Below are positions 1 through 11,222 of a DNA stretch of 64,000 bases, one piece after another. The notes beneath the pieces are model-generated. The model was not told where the DNA came from and did not search any database. It saw only the letters and a program-made list of their open reading frames with translations. The DNA comes from Cryptomeria japonica. Taxonomy: Eukaryota; Streptophyta; Pinopsida; Cupressales; Cupressaceae. The position numbers and the translations under genes are program-made. Location of the stretch: contig NC_081410.1 of assembly GCF_030272615.1 (NCBI RefSeq), forward strand, positions 191,851,619-191,915,618, written 5' to 3'. Every line of letters starts with the position of its first letter. Position 1 is the first letter of the stretch.

Positions 1-1
1 C

Positions 2-262
2 AAGGAATTAGGATTGCCAAATGAATATTGGGGAGAGGTTGTAGAAACAATAGTATATTTGATAAATAGAAGTCCAACCAAGGCGGTTCGTGACAAGATT
101 CCACAAGAGGCATGGTCTAAGAACAAGTGGATTGTTGGGCTCCTTAGAGTGTTTAGGTGTGTGGAATGTGCTCATGTTCCAAAGGAGAAGAGGAAAAAGT
201 TGGATGATAAGGGTGAGAAATGCATTTTCACGAGCTATAGTGTTGATTCCAAGGCATATTGA
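2..262 (+). pseudogene. copia C integrase C-terminal region, broken
   Basis: The translated stretch shows the region after the copia integrase catalytic core: a YLINRSPTKA-like segment, then a segment resembling the usual 'FGC.AYAHVP..KR.KLD.K..KCIF.GYS' block (here CAHVPKEKRKKLDDKGEKCI). Integrase would insert the cDNA into the genome. The frame runs in from the window edge, so the DDE core lies outside. It is interrupted by a TGA at 260-262, directly before a continuing LYNPVTKKII segment in the same frame, so this is a nonsense mutation, not the true end of the protein. Non-functional. Confidence 0.85.
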
Positions 263-776
263 TTGTACAACCCTGTCACCAAGAAGATCATCATAAGTAA
301 AGATGTTGAGTTCTTGGAGAATGAGTCATGGGATGGCTCGGTGGATACCTCTTCATCCACCTCACAAAATATGCTCACTGATGATGATGATGAGTATGAG
401 GATCAGTAATATGTTGTGATGGCTCCTTACATCTCTCGATAGATCTTAACAACTCCTGATGGAGATAGGTAGTCAAGCAGACTATCATAGAATTCTTAGA
501 ATTTAGTGAGCCCTCAACAGATCTAGATAGCTCCTGATATAAATAGGCAGAAAGGAAATCATCTAAAGGTAGCCAAAGAATTGCCTCTTGAATGCTCCCG
601 GCAGTATAGATCAGAGTCTGCATAGAAGAGCAATAGTAGTAGTGAGAGTTCATATCCCACTCTCACCTCCCTAGTTCTAAAGAAGACCAAGAGTCTAAGG
701 GAGATCTACAAAAATAAAAGGTATGATGATGGGTTTGATGAAAATGTGAACTTTGCATTATTTCCTCATAGTGATC
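263..776 (+). pseudogene. copia C integrase-RT linker, many stops
   Basis: Continues the integrase frame (LYNPVTKKIIISKDVEFLEN) into the low-conservation acidic and serine-rich linker normal between integrase and RT in copia polyproteins. Several in-frame stops occur, for example in the stretch around 407-520. No other gene is apparent here. Confidence 0.7.
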
Positions 777-1421
777 CGATTTATTTTGAGGATTCTATTA
801 GAGAGGAGAAATGGTGTGAGGCCATGGATGAGGAAATAGATGCAATAGAGAGGAATGACACTTGGGAGTTAATTGATTTGCCTCCCAACATGTAAGTCAT
901 TGGTGTTAAATGGTTGTACAATACCAAGAGAAATGTTGAAGGAAGAATAGAGCAGCATAAGGCAAGATTGGTTGTCAAGGAATACAAACAAAAGTTTGGT
1001 AAAGACTATGATGAGACGTATGCCCTCGTTGCAAGAATGGAGATCATTCGGGCGGTCATAGCTATTGCAGCCCAACATAAGTGGAAGGTATTTCAAATGA
1101 ATGTAAAGTCTGCCTTCCTTAATGGAGTGCTAAAAGAGGAGGTTTATGTGGAGCAACCACTTGGTTATGAAGTTTAGGGTCATGAAGGCAAGGTATATAG
1201 ACTGGAGAAGGCCTTTTATGAATTGAAGCAAGCTCCACGAGCATGGTACAACAAGATTAACTCATATTTAATGAGCAATGGCTTTGGCAAAAGCGATGGT
1301 GAGCCCACTCTTTATGTCAAGACAACTAATGGTAAGATTCACATTGTTGTCTTGTATGTTGATGATTTAGTTTTTACTGAGGATGATGATTTCTTCATTG
1401 CTTATTTTAAAGAGGCCATGA
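777..1421 (+). pseudogene. copia C reverse transcriptase, N-terminal half
   Basis: RT starts with EEKWCEAMDEEIDAIERND, then KARLVVKEYKQKFGKDYDETYA, the DVKSAFLNG-type block (here NVKSAFLNG, first Asp changed to Asn), LKQAPRAWYNKI and the catalytic YVDD box near 1357-1368. Stops interrupt it at about 893 (TAA) and 1174 (TAG, probably from a Gln codon). The segment ends at the CACTA insertion, after which RT continues at 26186 in the same phase. The catalytic YVDD is intact, but the stops and the Asp-to-Asn change argue against function. Confidence 0.9.
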
Positions 1422-1452
1422 CACTACTGTATTTGACTCCAAATTCCGATGA
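1422..1452 (+). repeat. CACTA left terminal inverted repeat
   Basis: CACTA at the outer end and an internal ATTTGACT block shared with the right end. Followed by subterminal motifs rich in GTCGGA and CGACGA-type words (about 1480-1635), as is usual for CACTA subterminal regions. Confidence 0.85.
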
Positions 1453-1673
1453 ATGTTTGTCAATATATCGACAAACTTTTGTCGGATTACCAATGAAACA
1501 CCCATACAATTTTTGTCTCAATTTTTTCCTCACCTTTTTGATGAAATTTATATACGTTGAAATTCCAACGAATTATCATTGGATGGTGGCATGATCATTG
1601 GAACTGATTTTTCGTCTGTAAATCGACGAAAATTTTGTCCAAAATAATCACAAAAAATTGTACAATGTCTCTT

Positions 1674-1793
1674 TAGTCATTGATTGTTGTTAACTAGTCA
1701 TTTATTTAGTCATTGATTGTTGTTAACTGGTCGTTTATTTGGTCATGGTAGTCATTTATTTAATCATCGATTATTGTTAACTGGTCATTTATT
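1674..1793 (+). repeat. Degenerate tandem repeat, about 33 bp x3
   Basis: Three units built around 'GTCATTGATTGTTGTTAACT' plus 'GTCATTTATTT' start near 1674, 1708 and 1761; a truncated unit separates the second and third. Non-coding interior of the CACTA element. Confidence 0.75.
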
Positions 1794-1925
1794 TAGTTTA
1801 AATAAATTCGAACTTAAACTATTGAAATTTAATATAAAAAATTAGACTAATTTTTTTTATTGAAACAATACAATTACAAGAATAAAGCTACCATCATGTA
1901 GCTGAAATAAGAAAATATTAAAAAT

Positions 1926-1928
<3 letters not shown>

Positions 1929-2007
<79 letters not shown>
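1929..2007. repeat. (AT)n microsatellite, about 39 repeats
   Basis: Nearly pure AT dinucleotide run, followed to about 2060 by further AT-rich sequence. Lies inside the CACTA element. Confidence 0.95.
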
Positions 2008-2012
<5 letters not shown>

Positions 2013-2775
2013 ATATAATATATTATTATATATTATAATATATATATATATTATTTATTTTTTTAAAAATTTATAATAATTTGTTTTTTTTAAATTAATT
2101 TTTTTTGGAGTTGTGACCTCCATGGAGGCCGCAGAACCCATAGTCGTGGGGGCTGCAACCTCCAGAACCCACAGTGGGGGCTATGACCTCCATGGAGGTT
2201 GCAAGTCCTCATGGCAAGGTTGAAAGGGAGGAGAATTTCAAACCCCTTCTTGTAAAAAAAAAACAATAAATATAAATATAAATCCTGCAAATTGAAAGGA
2301 AACAAAAACCCTATAATATTTTCATGGCCGCCACTCTTTTCCACTCCACATCTGTGAGATATCTGCAAAAACAAAGAAAATATGCAAAAAATTAGATCTA
2401 GAGTTTCACTGAGAAAACAAGAGGGAAAGAAAAAAAATCTCAAAATAAAATTGGTGTGAACCCAAAACAAATAAAATGGAGATTTTGATCTCCCACGAAT
2501 GCCTATGGCCGCCGCTCCTTCCCAACTTAGAAATCTACAAACAATATAAGAGAAAAATTACATTACATCTAGGGTTTTAAAAATACTATAAGAATTGATT
2601 GGGTGAAATCTTTGATCTCCATAGCTTATTTGATGAAGCCAAAGCACTTTTGAGAAACCTGCAACAATGGCTTCTATGGATGAGGCTAGGGTTAGAAAGC
2701 TTGAGAAAATGTTCAAATGAGAGAATAGGGTTACTTTCCATCATAATAGATGTTAGGGTTTTCCATTCAAGCCCT
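2008..2775. other. CACTA left interior, no recognised gene
   Basis: No conserved protein is recognised on either strand. A palindrome CCTCCATGGAGG occurs twice (2117-2128 and 2187-2198), each within a longer 'TGACCTCCATGGAGG' repeat. Two 'ATGGCCGCC' words (near 2323 and 2506) begin short frames without known domains. The segment ends where the S1 solo LTR begins. Confidence 0.6.
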
Positions 2776-2793
2776 TGTTGGAACACAATGGGT

Positions 2794-2818
2794 CACTGAG
2801 AGGGGGGGTGAATCAGTG
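2794..2818 (+). promoter_or_regulatory. Poly-G hairpin near LTR start (S1)
   Basis: Stem CACTGA / TCAGTG encloses a G7 loop followed by TGAA. The same arrangement with different but still complementary stems lies in the LTRs of copia B and S3. Function unknown. Confidence 0.7.
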
Positions 2819-4629
2819 ATGATCAATAAAACTTTGACTCCTAAAAGATTTGAACACTAATAATATAAATCAATAAGCTATGAGAAGAAGTATCAAACAC
2901 ATAAGCACACACACACACACTAGAAGAACATCACATAACACAAAATGTACGAGAAAAACCCATGATGGGGAAAAACCTTGGTGAGAAATTCTTCTAGAGT
3001 CTACTACTCCAATCCATCCTTATAGGTAAAAACTTGTTACAACATTTAGGGAACCAACCCAAGGAGCACCAACCCCTAACTCTGAGCACCCACTCAGAGA
3101 TTATAATGAGTATATAATGAATACAGTTTAAACACCTTTTGCAAATGAGGTTTTGCAACTCACAAGTATCCTATGCTTCAATCTCAGCTTGTTGATCTTT
3201 ATCTGTTTCTGCTCTTGCTCTCTATCAGCTCTGCTCTCATACCTCTATTTTTCTACTCTCTAATCTATGCTTTCTACATGTGTCTGCAAATAGCTTACTA
3301 TTTTATTGTCTATTCTTTGTTTGTTCTCTTCTCTATTCTCTTCACTGTGACTTTTCCCTCTCTACCTTTCTACCTTGGTTGTATCTCTTTTTTCCTGTAG
3401 TTGACTCAACTCTTTTGCACTCTAATCATTGCTCTCTACCTCTGATCTCTTCTTCTTCATCTTCTCAGACTAATCTACACTTTTTGTTCATCCTATAGCT
3501 ACTCTTTTTCTTCTTCCTTGTATCAAACTTCACAACAACTTTTCCACAGTTTTCACACAGCAAGCCAACAACCCCTATCGTATCATATTAACTACATTGC
3601 TCTACAGTTGCATTCATCATTCACACCTGCACACCCAAACAATCAGTATACTTCACCGACTTTTACTTGAGCCATTGATCTCAACCGTCATTGTGGCGGT
3701 TCCATGTGCCACATCATCTTACACCTCAGCCTGAATATTTGACCACTCTTTATTTGTACTACCACTTGTCCTCACAACCTAGCTAACTCAACTGCCACAA
3801 CTACCATTGTCAAATATCATCAAATGCCTCTTCATTTGGCCAGTATGTATCTGCAAGATTTCCCTCCAAATATGCAATTTAAAAATTGATTCTTTCTTCT
3901 CTCTGAGATCTCGTCTGTAGCAGATTTGATTTGCACTAAATAACTCTTTTGTAGTTTTCCAGGATGTTCGTTGTACTGAGTTGCTATTTCCAGCAAACTA
4001 AGTCTGCCTTACAGATTTGGTCCTATCTCTGCCAATCACCTCGAGCCCTTCAACTTGTTTGCAACAGATCCTCCATTAATGTCTTCACTGACTACTTGCC
4101 CTGTTTGAATCAACAACTTCATTAGGTCGTCGGCACCTTGCTCAACAATCCTGCATTTTTGTTTGACCACCTGGAGAACACTTGTCATCACATTCAACAT
4201 CCAGGTCACTCTGTCAATCCTAGTTGGCATCGTTGTGGATCTCTCAGTCTGTCGACTTGTGGACACATCTGATTTGTCCTTTGACCTTTGCATTAATTGG
4301 ATCAACCAACTGCCTCATTCAACATCTAGTATATCTACTTGATCACTTGGGGTACATGTGTCATCTCATTAGTCATCCAAGTCACTCGGTCAAGACAAGT
4401 CAACTGCCATGTGGACAATCAGGCTACTCAAATTAGTCAAACTCCATGTTGTGAATAACCTTCATGTTATGTAGACATATCGGGTTGACATCAAGCACTT
4501 ATCCCGATCAACTCTATCAACTGGAATTCCCATTCCTCATAGCCATCGCCATATCTATTGCAAAATTGATTTCTTAGAGATTCATCAGTATAGCTCTAAA
4601 AATCGGGTTGACTTCTTGCCTCTATTCCA

Positions 4630-5709
4630 TGTTAGGTCTTAGAGATAACTGAGAGGGGGGGGGGTGAATCAGCTGTCTAATAAATTCAAACCAAAATTAA
4701 CTTAACCAAAACTTAATGCTTCATACTGGTAAACCAAACTTAATGTCGGTAGACAGTTTATCAGTTAATTGCAGTACTGGTAAACATTAATGCATGAAAC
4801 AGAAAGACAATAACATCCACAACACATAACACCAATGTTTTTACATGGAAACCCTGTAAGGGGAAAAACTACGGTGGGAAACCTTACCCACAATTAGATG
4901 ATACTACTGAAGATAGTATGTGTATACAATAGGGGTTCTGCACATGCAGAAAGGCCAAGTGCCTAGAGCTCACTACTCAATCACAAATGGGAGTCACACT
5001 GACTACAATTGGATGGTTAAATCCAATAATAATGTACTGCACAAAATAGCATCTCCATATGCTGGATTCAGTACCGGTTTACCTCTAATATGCCTTCACA
5101 AAACCTTCCTTCAACCTTCAAATGATGTTTGTGTGTATAGTTCTTCTTATTCTTGCATATACCTTATTGCAATCCTTTTCGCATTTGCATTCCTTGCATA
5201 TATCTTCTGATCAAATAAGATCTTACATATATACCCAAGCCTAGGACCAAAATGTGTAGGTCGGCTTTACAAAAGATATTACAATAAAAACAAATTACAA
5301 GTAAATCAATGACCAATGCAATATCCAATTTAACATGTCGGCTTAATGCATTTACAATAATAATAAATCATCTCCATAGCGTGTCGTGCTGATCTGAAAT
5401 AGATAAGTCGGTGCTTATCCTGGACCTATTTGCCAGTAACAGCAAATATGCAAACTCAAATATACCAATGAACAAATTTCCAAGACAAAGTGTCCAAACG
5501 ATGTCTTCGACATAACCAAGTGTTTTCCATGTCATTCCAAGTGTTGGTGAACAATATATCATGTCAGTGAACCAGATACTGGTGACTGTGCATAAGTCAC
5601 TTGCTTGCTGGTGAATATTGCCAATTCTCCAAGTGCCAGTAGGTTGACCAGAGTTGATAAGTGTTGACATCAATGATAAAACCATATCAACATATCCAAA
5701 ATACCAACA
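4630..5709 (-). repeat. copia B 3' LTR
   Basis: 1080 bp, TG...CA. Very similar to 10135-11217 with scattered substitutions. Contains the poly-G hairpin at about 4648-4674 (G10 tract; stem ACTGA/TCAG with one irregular base). Confidence 0.95.
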
Positions 5710-6028
5710 ATCTCCCCCTTTGGCATTGATGGCAACACAAGATGGAAAAACCATCAAAGTGCCAAAACAAAAATGCCAAATACCAAAAACCAACAATCTC
5801 CCAAAAGAGATCATAACCAGAAATCAAAATACAGATACAGAGAGTAAACAATCTCTCCCCAAAGTAACAATCTCTCCCCAAGGGATAAAGTCTCTCCCCC
5901 TAGGAGTAACATGTGTTTTTCCATATCAATCTCTCCCCCTTTGACATCAAATGCCAAAGCAATACAAAAACCAAGTTGAAAATACAAAATACCAACTCAT
6001 TCATTATACCAACTACTCCCCCTGAGAA
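5710..6028 (-). promoter_or_regulatory. copia B polypurine tract and PPT-like array
   Basis: On the minus strand CCAAAGGGGGAGAT (5710-5723) abuts the 3' LTR and fits the plus-strand primer. Further GGGGAGAGATT-like tracts recur near 5792, 5850, 5868, 5890, 5926 and 6012. Some are preceded by ACCAAC words, like copies of the LTR-PPT junction. Multiple PPT-like copies upstream of the 3' LTR are known from Sireviruses; whether B belongs there is not settled. Confidence 0.75.
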
Positions 6029-6102
6029 GTAGCTCTCCTCATCAAAGCCAGAATAAAAGATTTCTCTATTAGTTCTGTCAGTTGATGACAAGCATCAACT
6101 AT

Positions 6103-7503
6103 CTAAGTCTCTACTGGTGGTGGTATGACCCCAAGCTGATCTCTGAGATATTCAAAAGTCTCCTTAGGCAAAGGCTTAGTAAAAATATCTACAATCTGCT
6201 CTTTAGTATTCACATCTTCTTTTGCTTCAACGTTCTCTTTCAGAAAATTCAGTTTGATAGAAACATGTTTAGTTTTTGAATGTAGTATCAGATTCTTAGA
6301 TATATCAATTGTTGTTGTATTATCACAATAGATAGTTATAGGTTCCTTGCACTTTACCTTTATGTCCTTCAACATTTTCTTAATCCATAATACCTGTATA
6401 CAGTTAGTTGCTGCTGCAACATATTCTGATTTTGTTGTTGATAAAGATGTGCAACTTTGTTTCTTACTCAACCAAGAAATTAATCTGTTTCCAAGAAAAA
6501 ATGCTCTGCCAGTTGTGCTTTTTCTCTCATCCACATCTCCTGCCCAATTTGCATCTGTGTATGCACATAATTCAGAGTTTTCATCTCTAGGATACCATAA
6601 GCCAAGATTTGTAGTGCCTTGTAAGTACCGAAAAATCCTTTTTACTGTTGATTCATGATTTTCTTTAGGATTACTCTGAAATCTTGAAACAATACATACT
6701 GCATTCATAATATTAGGTCTTGTTTGTGTCAAATATAGTAAACCTCCTATCATAGACTTGTACCTTGTCAGATTAATAGGTGTTGATTCATCCTTCAAAG
6801 ATAATTTATCAATTGTAGTCATAGGTGTACTTACTGGTTTAGATTTTTCCATGCCAAATTTCTTTAGTAACTCCTTCAAGTACTTAGATTGACTCAAGAA
6901 TATACCTTTATTAGTTTGTGAAATATGCAATCCTTTAGAAAAAACAATCTTCAAAAGATATTTGTCCAATCTAGCATACCAAGCTCTTGGAGCTTGCTTC
7001 AACCCATACAAAGCTTTCCTTAACTTGTCAAACCATATCTTTTTTATCTGTCAAAGAAAATCCATCAGGTTGTTCAATATAAACTTGTTCTTCAAGATCT
7101 CCATTCAGAAATGCACATTTAATATCTATTTGATATACTTTGTAGTTCTTGTGTGCTGCAAAAGCCAAGAATAATCTGACTGCCTCAATTCTAGCTACCG
7201 GTGCAAAGGTTTCATTGTAATCAATTCCTTCTTTCTATGAATATCCCTTACACACTAGTCTTGCTTTATTTCTGATCACCTTATCATCTTCATTAATTTT
7301 TTTCTGAATACCCATTTTGTTCCAATTACATTTTTGTCTTTAGGCCAGGGAACTAATGTCCATGTGTTATTCTTTTCAATTTGTTCTAACTCTTCTTCCA
7401 TGGCTTTAATCCAATTTTTATCTTCACATGCCTCATTAATTGATTCTAGTTCAATTTGAGAAATAATACATACCTCTTCATTTTCTAGTCTTCCTCTAGT
7501 CAT
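6103..7503 (-). pseudogene. copia B reverse transcriptase / RNase H, catalytic core deleted
   Basis: Read on the minus strand from 7503: NWIKAMEEELEQIEKNNTW and VIGTKWVFRKK of the RT N-terminus, then a frameshift near 7285 and decayed RT to 7012. A long open frame follows (7011-6103, 302 codons). It begins MYGLKQAPRAWYARLDKYLL and passes directly to HISQTNKGIFLSQSKYLKEL. The usual 55-60 residues between these blocks, including the YVDD catalytic box, are absent, yet the frame stays open. RNase H follows with CAYTDANWAGD, KSTTGRAFFLG, TTKSEYVAAA and DNTTTIDISKN, ending in TKPLPKETFEYLRDQLG. RT cannot be active. Confidence 0.92.
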
Positions 7504-7581
7504 AACTCCTTGATACTTGTTCCCAATTATCTGATCTTCAGAGTGTTTTAATCTTACATACCGGGGTGTCTTGGTTCGCTG

Positions 7582-8691
7582 CTATTCTTCAATTACTGTG
7601 GAATTTTCAGATGATGTCGGTGTAACTGGATCTTCATTTTGTACCGGTGTGTTCAGCGTAGGTTCATTTGTTAGTATCTCTGTTGCTGGTTTAGAGTCTA
7701 TATACCTTGAAGTTCCTCTAAACTGTTCATCAATTTTCACATGTGTACTCTCAACAATTTTCAGCAATCTCTTGTTAAAACATCTATATGCTTTGCTCTT
7801 AGATGAATACCCAAGAAATATTCCTTCACCACTTCTAGGATCACATTTGCCAATATACTCATCTCTTCTAATATAGCATTTACTTCCAAATATTCTGAAA
7901 TATTTAAGAGTAGGAGTAATACCAAACCATAGTTCATGAGGGGTCTTACCAGTTTCACCTTTGATGTGAACTTTGTTGAATGTGTAAACTGTTGTACTTA
8001 GTACCTCTCTACAATATACATGTGGTAGATTTGCTTCTGATAACATACTTCTAGCAGCATCCAAGATAGTTCTATTTTTTCTTTCTACAACTCCATTCTG
8101 CAGGGGTGTCTGAGGTGCTGATAACTATCTTCTGATTCCATTCACTTCACAGAATGTATTAAATTCCTTAGATGTGAATTCACCTCCTTGATCTGATCTC
8201 AAACATTTGATTTTCTTACTGGTTTTATTCTTTACCATCACCTTGAATAGCTTGAATTTTTCAAGTGCTTCTGATTTTTCTCTGAGAAAAGTAACCCAAC
8301 ACATTCTAGAATAGTCATCAATGATTAGCATAAAATATCTATCTCCTTGTAAGCTTTTAGTTCTAGCTGGAACACATAAATTAGTATGAATTAATTCAAG
8401 AGCATTATTGGATTTTTCTAGAATACTCTTAAATGATGCTCTAACTTGTTTTCCAAATTGACATTCCTTACATACCGGATTGTGAGGTTTGACAATTCTA
8501 GGTAAATCTCTAACTACTTTAGATGTACTGATTTTCACAATGCAATCAAAATTTACATGACAGAGTCTCTTATGCAATAGCCAACTTTCATCAATATGTG
8601 CAATCAAGCATGTCTTTTCACTGTTATTCAAATGAAAGATATTACCTCTAGTTTGATTACTGGTTGCAATTTCCAAACCAGTTTTGTTCAT
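7582..8691 (-). pseudogene. copia B integrase
   Basis: GAG-pre-integrase (WLLHKRLCHVNF ... VCKECQFGK, the HHCC-type zinc region) followed by the catalytic core: IIDDYSRMCWVTF, LRSDQGGEF and, after a TAG stop near 8124, LQNGVVERKNRTI with the third catalytic Glu. The residue normally Asp in the 'HTDLCGP' block is Asn here (HTNLCVP), which removes the first DDE residue. After the core, HELWFGITPTLKYFRIFGSKCY and GIFLGYSSKSKAYRCFN are the usual C-terminal blocks. Broken by the TAG and by loss of the catalytic Asp. Confidence 0.93.
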
Positions 8692-8715
8692 GATTTTGCA
8701 TTTTCCATTCTTGAA

Positions 8716-9402
8716 CTATAACTGAAATCCTTTTTCAACTAAATGACCAACGCTTAAGAGATTATGCTTTAAACCTTCAACATAGTAAACATTGTCAGTA
8801 TTGTGCTTACCATCAAGAGATATAGTACTGTTTCCTTTTATCAAACAAGCTTTATCATCTCCAAATCTTACTAGACCTCCATTATGTTCCTGAAAAGTCA
8901 AGAATTTTCTTTTATCACCAGTCATATGATGTCAACATCCTGAATCAATAATCCATTCATCCATGTTTTCAACTTTAACTGCTAGGGCCTGCTCTACCGG
9001 TTGAAGAGTAAGTGTCGGTTGATCTTCTGTTATAGAAACAAAGACCCATCCATTGTCTATCAGATCCTCATCAGAATCATCAGTGACTCCTTCATCAGCA
9101 AGATAACAAGATTTGTCTCTATTCTTCTTAAATTTGTATCTTTGATATTCAAGGTTAGGATTGTATGTTCTTCTAGCTTCTTCTTTCAATCTTGCATGTC
9201 TATCAGGGCATCTAGAAGCCATATGGCCAATCTTATTATAGGTAAAACATTTAAAGGGTTCTTTACCTTCATACTTACTTCCAACTGGACCTTTCGGCAT
9301 TTTCCTTGCAAATAGTGCTTCAAGTTCTTCAAGTTCTTCATTTTCTCTCCTGCTTTCTTCAAGTTCTCTTGCTTAAAAGGCTTTCCAATCAGACTTGTCA
9401 AA
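8716..9402 (-). pseudogene. copia B Gag zinc knuckle and protease
   Basis: FKCFTYNKIGHMASRC is a CCHC knuckle with the second Cys changed to Tyr. The protease start EWIIDSGC is followed by an in-frame TGA (about 8929-8931), then HHMTGD and KHNLLSVGHLVEKGF, the normal copia protease blocks. The aspartate of the DSG active site is retained. The stop sits exactly where Ser or Thr normally follows, so a single substitution explains it. Confidence 0.9.
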
Positions 9403-10077
9403 TTATGATGATGATGCAGATGATGTTGATTCCTTAAAAGATAAATCTATCTTTATAGTAGCAACGGGACCAAATTCCTCAATTTCAAAAGCTAAAAGTT
9501 TTCCAATCAATGTATCTCTAGTTATTGATGTATTAGGCATTGTTCTTAATTCATTTATAGTTGTAACTTTCATTTTGTATGCCAGTGGCAATCCTCTTAA
9601 AACTTTTGAAATAATTTCATCTTCACTTAAGGTTCCTCCACAACATTTAATACCCAAAACAATTTCATTTACTTTTTTCATAAAAGTGGAAATCATTTCA
9701 TCTTCTTCCATTTTCAGATTTTCATACCTAACCCAGAAGCTTTCAAGTTTTGCAATTTTGACTGTGGAATCTCCTTCATTCAGTGTTTCCAAATGGTCCC
9801 AAATAGCTTTAGCAGTAGATCTATCTGATAATCCCATGATTTGATGATCTGATAATGCGCTCAAAAGTGCTTCTCTTGCTTTGCAATCATTTTCTTCATC
9901 TTTAGCTAAGGTAGGTGGATTAGGCTGACCTTGAGTAGGATTAGTATAGCCATTCCTCGTAACATCCCAGATGTCCTTACCAATGCAATTCAAATGTGTC
10001 TCCATCTTGATCTTCCATATTCCATAGTTGGTTCCATCAAGTTTAGGACTGTCCTTCCTGAAATAGTTAGTAGACAT
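9403..10077 (-). CDS. copia B Gag capsid region
   Basis: 224-codon open frame starting MSTNYFRKDSPKLDGTNY, the classic start of copia Gag (UBN2-type), with W-x-I-K-M, AKAIWDHLETLNEGDS and FMKKVNEIVLG blocks. Capsid would package element RNA into cytoplasmic particles. The start ATG lies 44 bp from the primer site, fitting a short leader. Frame continuity is lost before the zinc-knuckle part. Confidence 0.9.
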   Translation of the reverse strand: MSTNYFRKDSPKLDGTNYGIWKIKMETHLNCIGKDIWDVTRNGYTNPTQGQPNPPTLAKDEENDCKAREALLSALSDHQIMGLSDRSTAKAIWDHLETLNEGDSTVKIAKLESFWVRYENLKMEEDEMISTFMKKVNEIVLGIKCCGGTLSEDEIISKVLRGLPLAYKMKVTTINELRTMPNTSITRDTLIGKLLAFEIEEFGPVATIKIDLSFKESTSSASSS

Positions 10078-10120
10078 TGGATCTCCTCAAGTTGTTAAAC
10101 TTCTGCAAAAAGAGGACTAT

Positions 10121-10132
10121 GCTCTGATACCA
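10121..10132 (-). promoter_or_regulatory. copia B primer-binding site (tRNA-iMet)
   Basis: Minus strand TGGTATCAGAGC, two bases after the 5' LTR end. This exact 12-mer is the standard initiator-Met primer site of plant copia elements. Confidence 0.95.
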
Positions 10133-10134
10133 AT

Positions 10135-11217
10135 TGTTAGGTCCCGGAGACAATTGAGAAGGCGAGGGGTGAATCAGTTGTATAATAAATTCAAACCAAA
10201 ATTAACTTAACCAAAACTTAATGCTTAATACCGGTAAACCAAACTTAATGACAGTAGACAGTTTATCAGTTAATTACAGTACCGGTAAACATTAATGCAT
10301 GAAACAGAAAGACAATAACATCCACAACACATAACACCAATGTTTGTACGTGGAAACCTTGTAAGGGGAAAAACCACGGTGGGAAACCTTACCCACAATC
10401 AGATGATACTACTACAGATAGTATGTGTATACAATAGGGGTCTGCACATGCAAAAAGGCCAAGCGCCTAGAGCTCACTGCTCAATCACAAATGGGAGTCA
10501 CACTAACTACAATTGGATGGTTAAATCTAATAATAATGTACTGCACAAAATAGCATCTCCATATGCTGGATTCAGTACCGGTTTAGCTCTAATATTCCTT
10601 CACAAAACCTTCCTTCAACCTTCAAATGATGTCTGCGTGTATAGCTCTACTTATTCTCACATATACCTTATTGCAATCCTTTTTGCATTCACATTCCTTT
10701 CATATATCTTCTGATCAAATAAGATCTTACATATATACCCAAGCCTAGGACCAAAATGTGTAGGTCGGCTTTACAAAAGATATTACAATAAAAACAAATT
10801 ACAATTAAATAAATGACCGATGCAATATCCGATTTAACATGTTAGCTTAATGCATTTACAATAATAATAAATCATCTCTATAGCGTGTCGTGCTGATCTA
10901 GAATAGATAAGCCTGTCGGTGCTTATCTTGGACCTATTTGCCAATAACAGCAAATATGCAAACTTGAATATACCAATGAACAAATCTCCAAGACAAAGTG
11001 TCCAAATGATGACTTCGACATAACCAAGTGTTTTTCATGTCATTCCAAGTGTCAGTGAACAATATATCCTGCTGGTGAACCAGATACCGATGACTGTGCA
11101 TAAGTCACTTGCTTGCTGATGAATATTGCCAATTCTCCAAGTGCCAGTAGGCTGACCAGAGTTGATAAGTGTTGACATCAATGACAAAACCATATCAACA
11201 TATCCAAAATACCAACA
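10135..11217 (-). repeat. copia B 5' LTR
   Basis: 1083 bp, mirrors 4630-5709. Here the poly-G hairpin is 10151-10180, with stem CAATTGA/TCAGTTG (one mismatch) and a degraded G tract. Confidence 0.95.
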
Positions 11218-11222
11218 TTCCA

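Larger units (their letters stand above)
1..1421 (+). mobile_element. Ty1/copia element C, left part (integrase C-terminus and RT)
   Basis: Decayed copia retrotransposon on the + strand whose 5' end lies before the window. It carries the end of integrase, the linker and the first half of reverse transcriptase, then stops abruptly at base 1421. The missing RT half and RNase H resume at 26184 in the same orientation. The two parts are separated by a CACTA transposon and its nested load, with TGA repeated at 1419-1421 and 26184-26186. Domain order and motifs are seen directly; the copia assignment follows from integrase preceding RT. Confidence 0.9.
4630..11217 (-). mobile_element. Full-length Ty1/copia element B
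   Basis: Two LTRs (4630-5709 and 10135-11217, TGTTAGGTC...CCAACA) flank a minus-strand coding region in the order gag, protease, integrase, RT, RNase H, the copia order. Target duplication TTCCA is present at 4625-4629 and 11218-11222. A tRNA-iMet primer site adjoins the right LTR and purine-rich tracts adjoin the left LTR. It sits inside solo LTR S1. Several stops, frameshifts and an RT deletion make it non-autonomous today. Confidence 0.95.

Noticed and set aside
2586-2799. Candidate CACTA transposase exon
   Set aside because: Short frames on both strands without the conserved transposase blocks, one running into S1.
3173-3498. Hydrophobic frames resembling membrane proteins
   Set aside because: Pyrimidine-rich CTCT sequence of the S1 LTR gives Leu/Phe/Ser-rich translations by composition.
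5654-5944. Plus-strand frame across the B LTR/PPT junction
   Set aside because: Opposite strand of the LTR end and PPT array; no homology.
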